Shown here in pieces: positions 8,108-14,955 of a stretch of DNA of 42,138 nt. The translations under genes and the position numbers were made by a program. How positions within the stretch are numbered: position 1 is the stretch's first letter; each line of letters starts with the position of its first letter. The stretch comes from an uncultured Bacilli bacterium (GTDB lineage Bacteria; Bacillota_I; Bacilli_A; RF39; UBA660): contig CAKOZV010000009.1 in NCBI GenBank assembly GCA_934131695.1, positions 1-42,138 of the forward strand. Direction: 5' to 3'. The notes below the pieces were generated by a model that saw only the letters and a list, made by a program, of their open reading frames with translations, made no database searches and had not been told where the DNA came from.

Positions 8108-8149
8108 AAATAAAAAAGAGGAACATTTATTTGGAAGTGAATGTCTCCT
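8108..8149 (-). terminator. Minus-strand terminator of the peptide mRNA
   Basis: On the minus strand AGGA(G)ACATT pairs with AATGTTCCT (stem 8119-8127 with 8140-8149, one bulged base) and is followed by CTTTTTTATTTT. This is a good intrinsic terminator about 50 bases after the peptide stop codon. Confidence 0.7.
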
Positions 8150-8165
8150 TCTATTGAAGTTTTTT

Positions 8166-8200
8166 GACACTCTATCTTGATGAAGAGTGTCTTTATTTTA
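8166..8200 (+). terminator. Plus-strand terminator of the antisense RNA
   Basis: A perfect 8-bp stem GACACTCT/AGAGTGTC with a 10-base loop followed by TTTATTTTA on the plus strand. It lies between the peptide stop codon and that mRNA's own terminator, so the two transcripts must overlap tail to tail. Confidence 0.75.
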
Positions 8201-8290
8201 GTTTTTTACTACTAATACCAATAAGGTAGATATCAGTAATATTAATGAAATTAATCTAAGGAATTTTAAAATAAAAGTCTTAGTTTTCAT
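8198..8290 (-). CDS. 30-residue hydrophobic peptide, candidate type I toxin
   Basis: The frame starts MKTKTFILKF, has a continuous hydrophobic run (LISLILLISTLLVLVV) and ends in KN. A strong ribosome site, AAGGAGGTGG, lies 6-15 bases before the ATG, unusually good for such a short frame. A basic N-terminus plus one membrane helix is the form of small membrane toxins. On the mRNA, a GAGTGTC element about 40 bases before the start (8333-8327) is complementary to GACACTC after the stop (8191-8185), which could fold the message 5' to 3', as known for several type I toxins. I recognise no named family. It could instead be a harmless membrane peptide. Confidence 0.6.
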   Translation of the reverse strand: MKTKTFILKFLRLISLILLISTLLVLVVKN

Positions 8291-8415
8291 CAATTACCAC
8301 CTCCTTATAAAATATATAAGAAGGATGACACTCATCTATAAATATTCCTATTAAAGATAATAACAAAGATAATAACATGGATATAGTAATTAACCAATTA
8401 AATAGATAATACTTT

Positions 8416-8436
8416 TTAATATTTTAACTTTTCCCG
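8416..8436. repeat. 21-bp direct repeat, copy 2
   Basis: Exact copy of 8022-8042 in the same orientation, 394 bases apart. It sits just after the polysaccharide-gene terminator and upstream of the small peptide gene on the minus strand. Recombination between copies would delete the whole candidate toxin-antitoxin locus. Confidence 0.85.
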
Positions 8437-8440
8437 CATT

Positions 8441-8468
8441 AAAAAAGACTAACTGTCATTAGTTAATC
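8441..8468 (-). terminator. Terminator of the glycosyltransferase cluster
   Basis: On the minus strand GATTAACT pairs with AGTTAGTC (8 pairs, one G-U) around a 6-base loop, followed by TTTTTT. It begins at the base after the stop codon of the PssE-type gene. Confidence 0.75.
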
Positions 8469-9260
8469 TTAATAGCTCATCTCACATCTATCACTTACTA
8501 TTAAATGATAAATTATTATTATCAAAGGATTAATAATTGTCTTTATAAATAACTTATCCTTTACTAAAGAAAGAAGTATACATTCTATTAGAAAAGTTAT
8601 TACTAAATAACTGATATTTTCCTTCTTATGATTATAAAGAAATAAACATAAAATAATAGATAAAATAAATCCTAAGAGTAATCCTAATAGATAATTATAT
8701 TTAAAAAGAAAAGCAAATACTAGATAATTGGTTAACTCTATTAGAATTATTTTTTTATCTCTATTATACCAACTAATATGATTAGTCTCATCTATATAAT
8801 CAGTTATTATCTTTTGAAAGTTTTTCTTATTAGATTCATATTTTTTAGGAGTAAATTTCTTAGCCTTCTTTAATACCTCTCCTAGTTTGCTAGTATCCCT
8901 AAGAGCTAGAATATAACCATTCTTTTCAAATTCATCTACTATTTGTTTTTGATGATCATTAGTATGTTCCTTATATCTAGCAAGACGAGGGACTGCTATT
9001 ACTTTTTTATTATTATCAAGAGCCGTTAAAATACTACCTACTCCACCATGAGTAATTACTAATGAAGCTTTAGCCATATACTCTTCAAATTCATCTTTAG
9101 GAATAGTATCAAATATTTCCATAACCTCACTTTTATACTTAGTATAACCAGCTTGAACGACTACCTTTTCCTTGATATTACCATTTAATTTTTCTCTTTC
9201 TACTGCCTTTAATAATCTTTTAAACGACTTATCTTGTGTACCTAATGTTACAAAAATCAT
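8469..9260 (-). CDS. PssE-type glycosyltransferase catalytic subunit fused to a membrane tail
   Basis: The first 155 residues (MIFVTLGTQDKSFKRL, then LVITHGGVGSILTAL) are a GT28 C-terminal-like domain of the ALG13/PssE/Cps14G type. It works with an ALG14/PssD partner to transfer a sugar onto a lipid-linked sugar in capsule synthesis. The partner gene lies directly upstream and overlaps by one base (TAATG). The start at 9260 was chosen because GGGGGGTGG precedes it; the longer GTG start would lie inside that site. The last 100 residues hold about four membrane helices (YLVFAFLF, YLLGLLLGFILSIILCLF, ISYLVITFLIECILLSL, IINPLIIIIYHLIV). They resemble GtrA-like proteins, an unusual addition to this family. 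Confidence 0.8.
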   Translation of the reverse strand: MIFVTLGTQDKSFKRLLKAVEREKLNGNIKEKVVVQAGYTKYKSEVMEIFDTIPKDEFEEYMAKASLVITHGGVGSILTALDNNKKVIAVPRLARYKEHTNDHQKQIVDEFEKNGYILALRDTSKLGEVLKKAKKFTPKKYESNKKNFQKIITDYIDETNHISWYNRDKKIILIELTNYLVFAFLFKYNYLLGLLLGFILSIILCLFLYNHKKENISYLVITFLIECILLSLVKDKLFIKTIINPLIIIIYHLIVSDRCEMSY

Positions 9261-9736
9261 TAGTAAATCCACCCCCCATAAGTAGCATTCTTATAAAGTT
9301 TTAACATGGGACGCCACTGTACAATAAATAAATTAGCTATTTTAAATTTATAAAATAAACTACCAGTCACTGTCTTAGTATTTATATTAGCAAAGGTCTC
9401 TATATAAATTACTTTACTGCCAAATATTCTTGCTATAGAACACATTGGTCCTGCCGTATGAGCACCTGTGGTAATAACATAATCTGGGTGATATTTAAAA
9501 TAATAGTAAAGACTAATAAAACAGTTAGCTAGTAACTTAAAAGGATAAGATAGAAAATGATCTTTTGTACCATAGATTAGAAAGTTTATTCTTTTATATT
9601 TCCTCTTTAACTTTCTATTAGATTTAGTATTCTCAGTAATAAGACAAGAATTATATCTTGGAAATAGATTAGCAAGCTGTAAAAGTTCACTTAAATGTCC
9701 CCCTGTACTAGATATAAACATTACATTTTTCTTCAT
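9260..9736 (-). CDS. PssD/ALG14-type glycosyltransferase subunit
   Basis: A 158-residue protein with the ALG14 family signatures: MFISSTGGHLSELLQL at the start, PDYVITTGAHTAGP in the middle, and KVIYIETFANI. It anchors the catalytic PssE/ALG13-like subunit at the membrane and supplies part of the active site; together they add the second sugar in many Gram-positive capsule pathways (Cps14F/G). A ribosome site GAGG precedes the ATG by 5 bases. It lies 8 bases after the GT4 gene, so the three form an operon. The acceptor sugar cannot be read from sequence. Confidence 0.88.
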   Translation of the reverse strand: MKKNVMFISSTGGHLSELLQLANLFPRYNSCLITENTKSNRKLKRKYKRINFLIYGTKDHFLSYPFKLLANCFISLYYYFKYHPDYVITTGAHTAGPMCSIARIFGSKVIYIETFANINTKTVTGSLFYKFKIANLFIVQWRPMLKLYKNATYGGWIY

Positions 9737-9744
9737 ACATACCT

Positions 9745-10887
9745 CTATTTATTAATTATTTTTAACCATTGTTCTAACACTTTATCTTTACTATAATTTT
9801 TAATCTTACGTCTTCCAGCACTACCTAATTCTTTTCTTTTATCAGGATCTTTTATCAAATCATTTATCTTATTAACCATCATCTTATGATTTCTATGTCT
9901 TATTAAATAACCATCTCTTCCTGATGTTATTATCTCTTTAGCACCTTCCGCACTATCAAAAGCAAGACAAGGTAGACCATTACTCATAGCTTCTAGTAAA
10001 ACTATTCCAAAAGATTCTGTATAACTTGTCATAACATAGATTGATGACTTATGCATGATATTATTAATATAATCACTATTTTGGAAACCATGAAGAGTTA
10101 CTTTATCTTCTAAATTATTCTTCTTAATATAAGCTTCAAGAGTTTCTTTTTCTTTACCATCACCTATTATATCAAGTACCCAATCAGGATGTTTCTTTAT
10201 AACCTCACTATATATTTCTAATAAAGAAAGGTATCCTTTTTCTTTAGATAGTCTTCCAACACTTACTATTCTCTTTGCCGTTAAAGGACTCTTTGTCTTT
10301 GGAATATTTTCTAATGTGTTAGGTATATAGACACACTTAACTTTATATTCTAATAATTCCTTACGATAAAACTTTTGTAAATCTTTTGATACTAAAATAA
10401 AATAATCCAGTTTCTTAGCACTTGCTACTACATCCATAGCATATTTCATATCATTATGATAGTGATTATGTTCCCAACCTATCTTTAAGACATTATCCTT
10501 TGCATAAAGACCTACTAATCCATTAAATAATACTCTAGTAGAAATAATTACATCAGCATTAGTTTCTTTTATATAATTAATTACTTCCTTACGTCTTAAA
10601 TGAAGAATCTTAAGACTTTTAAAACTTTCTTTAACAAATGTAATTGGTCTTACTTTTCTAAGAGACTCTCTCCACTCTTTTTCATTACTCTTAATTCCTT
10701 TTTCTAATAAATACTTTACTTTTATCTTCTCATCTAGAGGAAACACTGGCTTATCATAAAGTTCATAAACAGATGCTATTTCTATTTCAATATCAGGTGT
10801 TGTTGCTAGTAAATTAGCAAGTGTTGAAATAGACTTTTCTACTCCACCATATCCTAGATGTAATGCTATTATTGATATTTTTTTCAT
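9745..10887 (-). CDS. GT4-family glycosyltransferase
   Basis: A 380-residue GT-B enzyme. The N-terminus ISIIALHLGYGGVEKSISTL is the nucleotide-free domain with the glycine loop. The C-terminal domain has SVGRLSKEKGYLSLLEI, DIIGDGKEKETLEAYI, LHGFQNSDYINNIM and the EX7E motif in ESFGIVLLEAMSNGLP. These are GT4 hallmarks (retaining transfer from nucleotide sugars to glycan or lipid acceptors). The start at 10887 was chosen: it has a GGTGG site, lies just after a promoter and terminator, and matches the family's first strand; the longer frame overlaps the zinc-ribbon gene. It heads the operon with the PssD/PssE pair. Confidence 0.88.
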   Translation of the reverse strand: MKKISIIALHLGYGGVEKSISTLANLLATTPDIEIEIASVYELYDKPVFPLDEKIKVKYLLEKGIKSNEKEWRESLRKVRPITFVKESFKSLKILHLRRKEVINYIKETNADVIISTRVLFNGLVGLYAKDNVLKIGWEHNHYHNDMKYAMDVVASAKKLDYFILVSKDLQKFYRKELLEYKVKCVYIPNTLENIPKTKSPLTAKRIVSVGRLSKEKGYLSLLEIYSEVIKKHPDWVLDIIGDGKEKETLEAYIKKNNLEDKVTLHGFQNSDYINNIMHKSSIYVMTSYTESFGIVLLEAMSNGLPCLAFDSAEGAKEIITSGRDGYLIRHRNHKMMVNKINDLIKDPDKRKELGSAGRRKIKNYSKDKVLEQWLKIINK

Positions 10888-10906
10888 CTTGCCACCATCC
10901 TTACAT

Positions 10907-10935
10907 ATAGTATATACGAAATTTATAAAAATCAA
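10907..10935 (-). promoter_or_regulatory. Promoter of the glycosyltransferase operon
   Basis: TTGATT (10935-10930), 17 bases, TACTAT (10912-10907) on the minus strand, about 20 bases before the GT4 start. TATACT with a 15-base spacer is an alternative register. Confidence 0.5.
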
Positions 10936-10962
10936 AAGAAAAAACTGACAAAATATCAGTTT
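10936..10962 (-). terminator. Terminator of the zinc-ribbon gene
   Basis: A 7-bp stem AAACTGA/TCAGTTT with a 7-base loop, followed by TTTTCTTTT on the minus strand. It isolates the zinc-ribbon gene from the glycosyltransferase operon. Confidence 0.75.
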
Positions 10963-10966
10963 CTTA

Positions 10967-11152
10967 CTAGTTGTTATGATTATTTTCTCTTTCTGCACGT
11001 TCTTTCTTTTTCTTATCACGACAAGCCTTACAACGTTTAGGTTCATTAGTTAAACCTTTCATTTGATAAAACTCTTGTTCTCCAGCAGTAAAAGTAAAAT
11101 CTTCATGGCAATCACAACAAGTAATTGTCTTATCTTTAAATTCCATATACAT
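10967..11152 (-). CDS. Small zinc-ribbon protein
   Basis: A 61-residue protein with two Cys pairs (CCDC at residues 12-15 and CKAC at about 41-44) flanking FTFTAGEQEFYQMKGLTNEPKRC. This is the hallmark of the probable zinc-ribbon domain found alone in many Firmicutes; its function is unknown, perhaps nucleic-acid or ribosome-associated. The lysine- and arginine-rich tail (DKKKKERAERE) fits nucleic-acid contact. AAAGGAG lies 3 bases before the first ATG and 9 before the third codon, also ATG (11146), which may be the true start. It has its own upstream region and terminator. Confidence 0.85.
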   Translation of the reverse strand: MYMEFKDKTITCCDCHEDFTFTAGEQEFYQMKGLTNEPKRCKACRDKKKKERAERENNHNN

Positions 11153-11285
11153 ATTCTCCTTTCCACAATAATTGGACTAGTATAGAAATCATTAATAATC
11201 CAAAAATTGAAAGGTCAATATAGAATTCTTATAATTTTTATAAATGTCCAGTGAACTACTTCACACTATAGATTATACTATAAGA

Positions 11286-12194
11286 TTAGTTTTTATGCAA
11301 ATTATTTGTATCTTGTTTTACACCTAACTTAGCAAGACTCTTTGCTAATAAACTATCCATAAAGTCTGTATATTCATCCCCTAATACTTTCCTAACATTA
11401 TCTAAGTTTTCTTGACAATTAGTTAGTTTTAAAGCTGTATAATTAGCAAACTGTTCATTAAAAGCTAAAGCAGGACTTTTTTGATAGTAACTAGCAGCAT
11501 GAGTAAAAGGAAGCTTATAATACTTACCTTCATTTAATGATGAAAATAAATCAAACATCATTGATAATCCTTTAGGTTCTTCCTTATCTAACAATACCTG
11601 AGCTTTTTTAGTAGCTAACTTCTTACCATAATTTACATATATATAGTTTTTAACTTTTTCCTCGCTATTATTATTTAAAGTAGCTATAACACTTTGATCT
11701 ATCCTATCTAGAGTTTCATCGTCTGCTTTATTAATATTAAAATCATGAATAATAGCCATACGCATATAAGAGACCAATTGATCAGTATTACCATCTTGAT
11801 ATAAAGAAGAAATAGTTAATCTAGTTTCTTCATCCTGTTTCTTTACTAACTCAGCCATTCTTTTATTTATAAGACGATAATTATCATCTATTATAGTGTC
11901 CCCAATATAACTAGTAGTAAAATTGTTGTAAGCCTCAGCAACATAGATACTAGCTCTTTCTAAATCGCTATCATCTAGAGAATCAAATAAGTAATGACCA
12001 AACTCATGGGCAAGATAAATCGGTTCCATCATATCCTCAGTCATTACTATTTCCTTTGTCGATGAATAATAAGCTGGAGTAATATATGCTTTTTCTAAAG
12101 TTAAAGAGGAAACATCGTCAATAGTTAATTTATCATGTAAATAAGAATCATCTATCATTGAAACAAACAGATTCTCTACTTGTTTATCATTCAT
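11286..12194 (-). CDS. Gluzincin-like metallopeptidase, short M3-type
   Basis: A 302-residue protein with the zinc motif HEFGH (residues 63-67, within IYLAHEFGHYLFDSL) and a third candidate ligand Glu at about 87 (YVAEAYNNF), 24 residues after the first His. This fits M3-like gluzincins (oligopeptidase F type), but the chain is about half the usual length. A C-terminal segment FTHAASYYQKSPALAFNEQF may form the substrate pocket. No signal peptide is visible. The start at 12194 was chosen because GGGGGTAAAGG lies directly before it. It follows the membrane-protein gene by 4 bases, so the two are probably translated together, the peptidase perhaps acting at the membrane. Confidence 0.65.
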   Translation of the reverse strand: MNDKQVENLFVSMIDDSYLHDKLTIDDVSSLTLEKAYITPAYYSSTKEIVMTEDMMEPIYLAHEFGHYLFDSLDDSDLERASIYVAEAYNNFTTSYIGDTIIDDNYRLINKRMAELVKKQDEETRLTISSLYQDGNTDQLVSYMRMAIIHDFNINKADDETLDRIDQSVIATLNNNSEEKVKNYIYVNYGKKLATKKAQVLLDKEEPKGLSMMFDLFSSLNEGKYYKLPFTHAASYYQKSPALAFNEQFANYTALKLTNCQENLDNVRKVLGDEYTDFMDSLLAKSLAKLGVKQDTNNLHKN

Positions 12195-12198
12195 ACCT

Positions 12199-13113
12199 TT
12201 ACCCCCAAACAAAGCAGACTAGTAAACTAACTATAAAACTAGCTATAGCTATTTTTATATAATTTTGTGGTTTATTACTCCCTACATAGTTAGTATCATT
12301 AGCTGGATCATAACAAGAAAGTGCAAGAGCAAATGTCATTATCTCTGCATAAAAAGGAATAGTACAAATAAAAGGAATAGTTAGCTTAAGAATAATTATT
12401 AAAAAAGTAAATACTAAAGAACACATTAACCAAAACTCTAAATTTTTAATGTTCTTAACAAATAAATCATCATATCTTTTTTTACTTGTCTTATTTATAT
12501 CTATATTATATTTATCCTGATTTTTATAATCTTTAATATATTTATATATCTCGGTTTGTTTACTATAAGCATTTAAAATAGTTATCTTTGTATTATATCT
12601 AATAATTTTATTTTTTAAGTCATATAAATCACAAGTAAGAGCTATCTTTTTATCACTTACCTTTTTATTATAAATATTTAAAACCTTTACAATTTCAAAT
12701 TCATCTATATTATCAACATTATCTATTAAATAAGTAATAAACTTATCATCTTGCATTAATTTATTTATACTTTTTCTTGTTTTTTTCATATACTTATCTT
12801 TTAAATTATCTAAATCCTTCTTCTTAGCTAAAGGATTCACTTTAATTATTAATAAACTAGCATTATCTATTACTAAAGCTGATAAATCTATATTTCTTTT
12901 ACTAGTAAAACTAATAGTAGCTAATATAACTCCTACTATAAGTATTACTATTGTAATAATAGTTAATATTAATAAATTATATTTAAGAGAAATTATACTA
13001 CTAAAAGTTAATAATAGTACTCCAACAATAATAATTATTACTGCATTTTTTAATGGTTCATAAGCATTACCATATTTTTTAGCCTTTACATCATTATACG
13101 TAAATGTTTTCAT
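12199..13113 (-). CDS. Unknown membrane protein, partner of the metallopeptidase
   Basis: A 304-residue protein. It has two close membrane helices near residues 25-70 (VIIIIVGVLLLTFSSII, NLLILTIITIVILIVGVIL), a long Lys/Asp-rich soluble part at about 90-225, and two or three more helices at the end (FWLMCSLVFTFLIIIL, IAIASFIVSLLVCFVWG). I recognise no family. The start at 13113 was chosen because AGGAGAGGG stands 8 bases before it. The longer frame would begin inside the divergent promoter region. It is expressed from the minus half of the shared promoter at 13139-13189 and is followed closely by the peptidase gene. Confidence 0.7.
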   Translation of the reverse strand: MKTFTYNDVKAKKYGNAYEPLKNAVIIIIVGVLLLTFSSIISLKYNLLILTIITIVILIVGVILATISFTSKRNIDLSALVIDNASLLIIKVNPLAKKKDLDNLKDKYMKKTRKSINKLMQDDKFITYLIDNVDNIDEFEIVKVLNIYNKKVSDKKIALTCDLYDLKNKIIRYNTKITILNAYSKQTEIYKYIKDYKNQDKYNIDINKTSKKRYDDLFVKNIKNLEFWLMCSLVFTFLIIILKLTIPFICTIPFYAEIMTFALALSCYDPANDTNYVGSNKPQNYIKIAIASFIVSLLVCFVWG

Positions 13114-13138
13114 AAAACGCCCTCTCCTATCTATAACT

Positions 13139-13189
13139 ATTTTAACACTATCTATTTCCTTTGACAAATAGAAAAGTTAATGTTATAAT
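13139..13189. promoter_or_regulatory. Divergent promoters sharing one -35 box
   Basis: Plus strand: TTGACA (13161-13166), 17 bases, TATAAT (13184-13189), a perfect sigma-A consensus for the M23 gene. Minus strand: TTGTCA (13167-13162), 17 bases, TAAAAT (13144-13139) for the membrane-protein/peptidase pair. The 7-base TTGACAA serves as -35 in both directions, so the two promoters probably exclude each other. Confidence 0.75.
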
Positions 13190-13217
13190 ATACCTCTTAT
13201 CGATGGGAGTGGTATTT

Positions 13218-13859
13218 GTGGTAAGATTTTTTAAAAAGATAAAGGTGTATATGACTTATTTAATAACAGTTTCTATTTTAGCTACAATGATTATCTATGT
13301 AGCTTATAAAAATCCAGATCTTTTAACATTTTACAATGCTAATGATGAAAAGTTCTTTGAAAGTGAAGAAGTTATTAATAGTCCTTTTTCTAATACTAGT
13401 AATGTAGAAGTAGTAAATAACAATACTACTACACAAACAACCACTACTAATAATACTCCCACTTATGTATCTGTAAATACTGGAACTGGTTATGCTTTTC
13501 CAACCGTTAGTGGCTATTATATAAGTCAAGGCTATCGAGGAACGGCACACGATGGTATTGATATAGCAGGATGTCCTTATAACTCTAGTATCTTTGCTGT
13601 TAATGATGGTGAAGTTGTTACTGTATCAAGAAAATGGGATAATGGTCTTTATATAGTAATTAGACACGATAATGGTTATTATACAATGTATGCTCATCTA
13701 GCAAGTGTTAATGTTTCTGTTGGTCAAAGAGTTAGTAAAGGCCAAGTAATCGCTGGTATGGGAAGAAGTGGTCTTGCTACTGGAGTACATTTACACTTCT
13801 CTCTTTGGAATGCATATCCTTATAAAGGAAGAAGTTTAAACCCTTTCAGTTTATATTAA
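13218..13859 (+). CDS. Membrane-anchored M23 (LytM-type) peptidase
   Basis: A 213-residue protein with one N-terminal membrane helix (about residues 12-30), a Thr/Asn-rich linker (about 60-85) and a complete LytM domain. The zinc and catalytic residues are present: HDGID (H111, D115), YAHL (H160) and HLHF (H191, H193). It should cleave peptidoglycan cross-bridges or stem peptides outside the membrane. The GTG at 13218 is chosen as start because GGGAGTGG stands 5 bases before it and the transcript cannot begin before about 13196; the upstream ATG at 13203 has no room for a ribosome site. The gene precedes cotJ, and SpoIIQ is a similar anchored M23 protein, but the sigma-A-type promoter argues for a vegetative role. 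Confidence 0.88.
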   Translation: MVRFFKKIKVYMTYLITVSILATMIIYVAYKNPDLLTFYNANDEKFFESEEVINSPFSNTSNVEVVNNNTTTQTTTTNNTPTYVSVNTGTGYAFPTVSGYYISQGYRGTAHDGIDIAGCPYNSSIFAVNDGEVVTVSRKWDNGLYIVIRHDNGYYTMYAHLASVNVSVGQRVSKGQVIAGMGRSGLATGVHLHFSLWNAYPYKGRSLNPFSLY

Positions 13860-13890
13860 TAGGTATTTGACTATACGCCTATTTTTTTTT
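13858..13890 (+). terminator. Terminator of the M23 gene
   Basis: The stem AATAGG/CCTATT, extended by AT pairs, is followed by a run of T. The left arm begins inside the stop codon. Confidence 0.7.
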
Positions 13891-13921
13891 GGAATAAATT
13901 ACTAAGGAAAGGGGAAAATTT

Positions 13922-14359
13922 ATGAATCAACAATATCAATATCGTCCTAATTTTAATTATCAAAGAAATAGTTCTAACTATTTTAGACAAGTTAGTGATG
14001 ATAATAATCTTTATTCTAGTAGTGAAGGATTTACTTTAGGAAACATGTTTAAGGATAGTTATATACCTTATAAGAATTATACTCCACAAGTATTAACACC
14101 TACTAGTGAACAAGATGACTTATTTTTAAGGCTAAGTGAACAAGAGTTTGCCGCTCATGATTTAAATTTATATTTAGATCTTAATCCACAAGATGGGAAT
14201 ATGTTAGAGATATTTAATCAGTATCGAAAGAAAGCTAATAATCTTTTAAATGAATATGAATCTAGATATGGCGTTATTAATATCTCTAGTGATGCTCTAG
14301 AAGAGAGTCCCTTTAAATGGGAAATGGAAAACTTTCCATGGAATGAAGGAGGTATGTAA
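13922..14359 (+). CDS. Spore coat CotJA-CotJB fusion protein
   Basis: A 145-residue chain that joins two normally separate proteins of the cotJ operon. Residues about 30-62 (EGFTLGNMFKDSYIPYKNY) carry the CotJA motif (L-x-x-GxxF-x-x-x-YxPY). Residues about 65-145 match CotJB along its length: LFLRLSEQEFAAHDLNLYLD, a central NQYRKK helix, YESRYG, and the closing W-rich motif FKWEMENFPW. Both are spore coat components made in the mother cell. A ribosome site AGGAAAGGGG precedes the ATG, and the gene ends one base before cotJC starts. It may be co-transcribed with the M23 gene or use a sporulation promoter I could not define. Confidence 0.8.
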   Translation: MNQQYQYRPNFNYQRNSSNYFRQVSDDNNLYSSSEGFTLGNMFKDSYIPYKNYTPQVLTPTSEQDDLFLRLSEQEFAAHDLNLYLDLNPQDGNMLEIFNQYRKKANNLLNEYESRYGVINISSDALEESPFKWEMENFPWNEGGM

Positions 14360-14917
14360 ATGTGGAAGTATCAAAAGAAATTACAGTATCCAATTAATAT
14401 AAAGAGAAAAGATCTAAATATGGCCAAACTATTAGTCGAACAATATGGAGGTAGTAATGGCGAGTTAGGTGCTGCTTTAAGATATTTAAATCAAAGATAC
14501 ACTATGCCTGATAATAAAGGACAAGCTCTACTAACTGATATTGGTACCGAAGAACTTGCTCATATTGAAATGATTTCTACTATGATTTATCAGTTATTAA
14601 AAGATGCTACTATTGAAGAGTTAAAAGCTGCTGGACTTGATTCTCATTATGCCGGACACAAAAGAGCCTTATACCCTACCAATGCTGATGGAGTACCATT
14701 TACAGTAGATTACTTTGCTACAACTGGTGATCCACTAGCAGATCTAGCAGAAGACATGGCTGCTGAACAAAAAGCAAGAGCAGTCTATGAGAACTTAATT
14801 GATTTAACAAATGATCCAGATGTAATTGGACCACTATTATTCTTAAGACAAAGAGAAGTTGTTCACTATAATTTATTTAAAGATTTATTTGATGAATATC
14901 AAAAAAAATATAGATAA
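14360..14917 (+). CDS. cotJC: Spore coat protein CotJC, manganese-catalase type
   Basis: A 185-residue ferritin-like protein. The glutamate and histidine ligands of the di-manganese site are visible in GTEELAHIEM (about residues 62-71), DMAAEQKARAVYE (about 130-142) and REVVHYNLF (about 167-175). It is shorter than free Mn-catalases, as expected for CotJC, which forms the coat and may destroy peroxide. GAAGGAGG lies before the ATG, inside the 3' end of the CotJA-CotJB gene, so translation is coupled. A strong terminator follows. Confidence 0.92.
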   Translation: MWKYQKKLQYPINIKRKDLNMAKLLVEQYGGSNGELGAALRYLNQRYTMPDNKGQALLTDIGTEELAHIEMISTMIYQLLKDATIEELKAAGLDSHYAGHKRALYPTNADGVPFTVDYFATTGDPLADLAEDMAAEQKARAVYENLIDLTNDPDVIGPLLFLRQREVVHYNLFKDLFDEYQKKYR

Positions 14918-14944
14918 AGACTAGCCTATCAAGACTAGTCTTTT
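14916..14944. terminator. Terminator after cotJC, also facing ppaC
   Basis: A perfect 9-bp stem AAAGACTAG/CTAGTCTTT with a T run after it on the plus strand and a TTTATC tail on the minus strand. The left arm begins inside the cotJC stop codon. Confidence 0.8.
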
Positions 14945-14955
14945 ACATTATAAAT

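Larger units (their letters stand above)
8090..8200 (+). ncRNA. Predicted small RNA antisense to the 3' part of the peptide mRNA
   Basis: From the start expected about 7 bases after the TAATAT box, the RNA would fold as a hairpin GCAAG-AAAA-CTTGC (8091-8104), a bulged stem at 8119-8149, and the terminator stem at 8166-8191. It carries no convincing open frame. It runs opposite to the transcript of the 30-residue peptide gene, and overlaps that transcript's end by about 90 bases. This is the layout of Firmicute type I antitoxin RNAs (txpA/ratA, bsrG/SR4, fst). Existence and role are inference from sequence. Confidence 0.5.

Noticed and set aside
8291..8400. A second peptide frame upstream of the 30-residue peptide (starting MLLSLLLSLIGIFIDEC)
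   Set aside because: It overlaps the start of the first, has no ribosome site and lies where the mRNA leader should be.
9745..11046. Longer start of the GT4 gene at 11046
   Set aside because: It would run through the zinc-ribbon gene and its terminator and has no ribosome site; the start at 10887 matches the family.
13161..13217. Earlier starts of the M23 gene
   Set aside because: They lie in or upstream of the consensus promoter, or have no room for a ribosome site.
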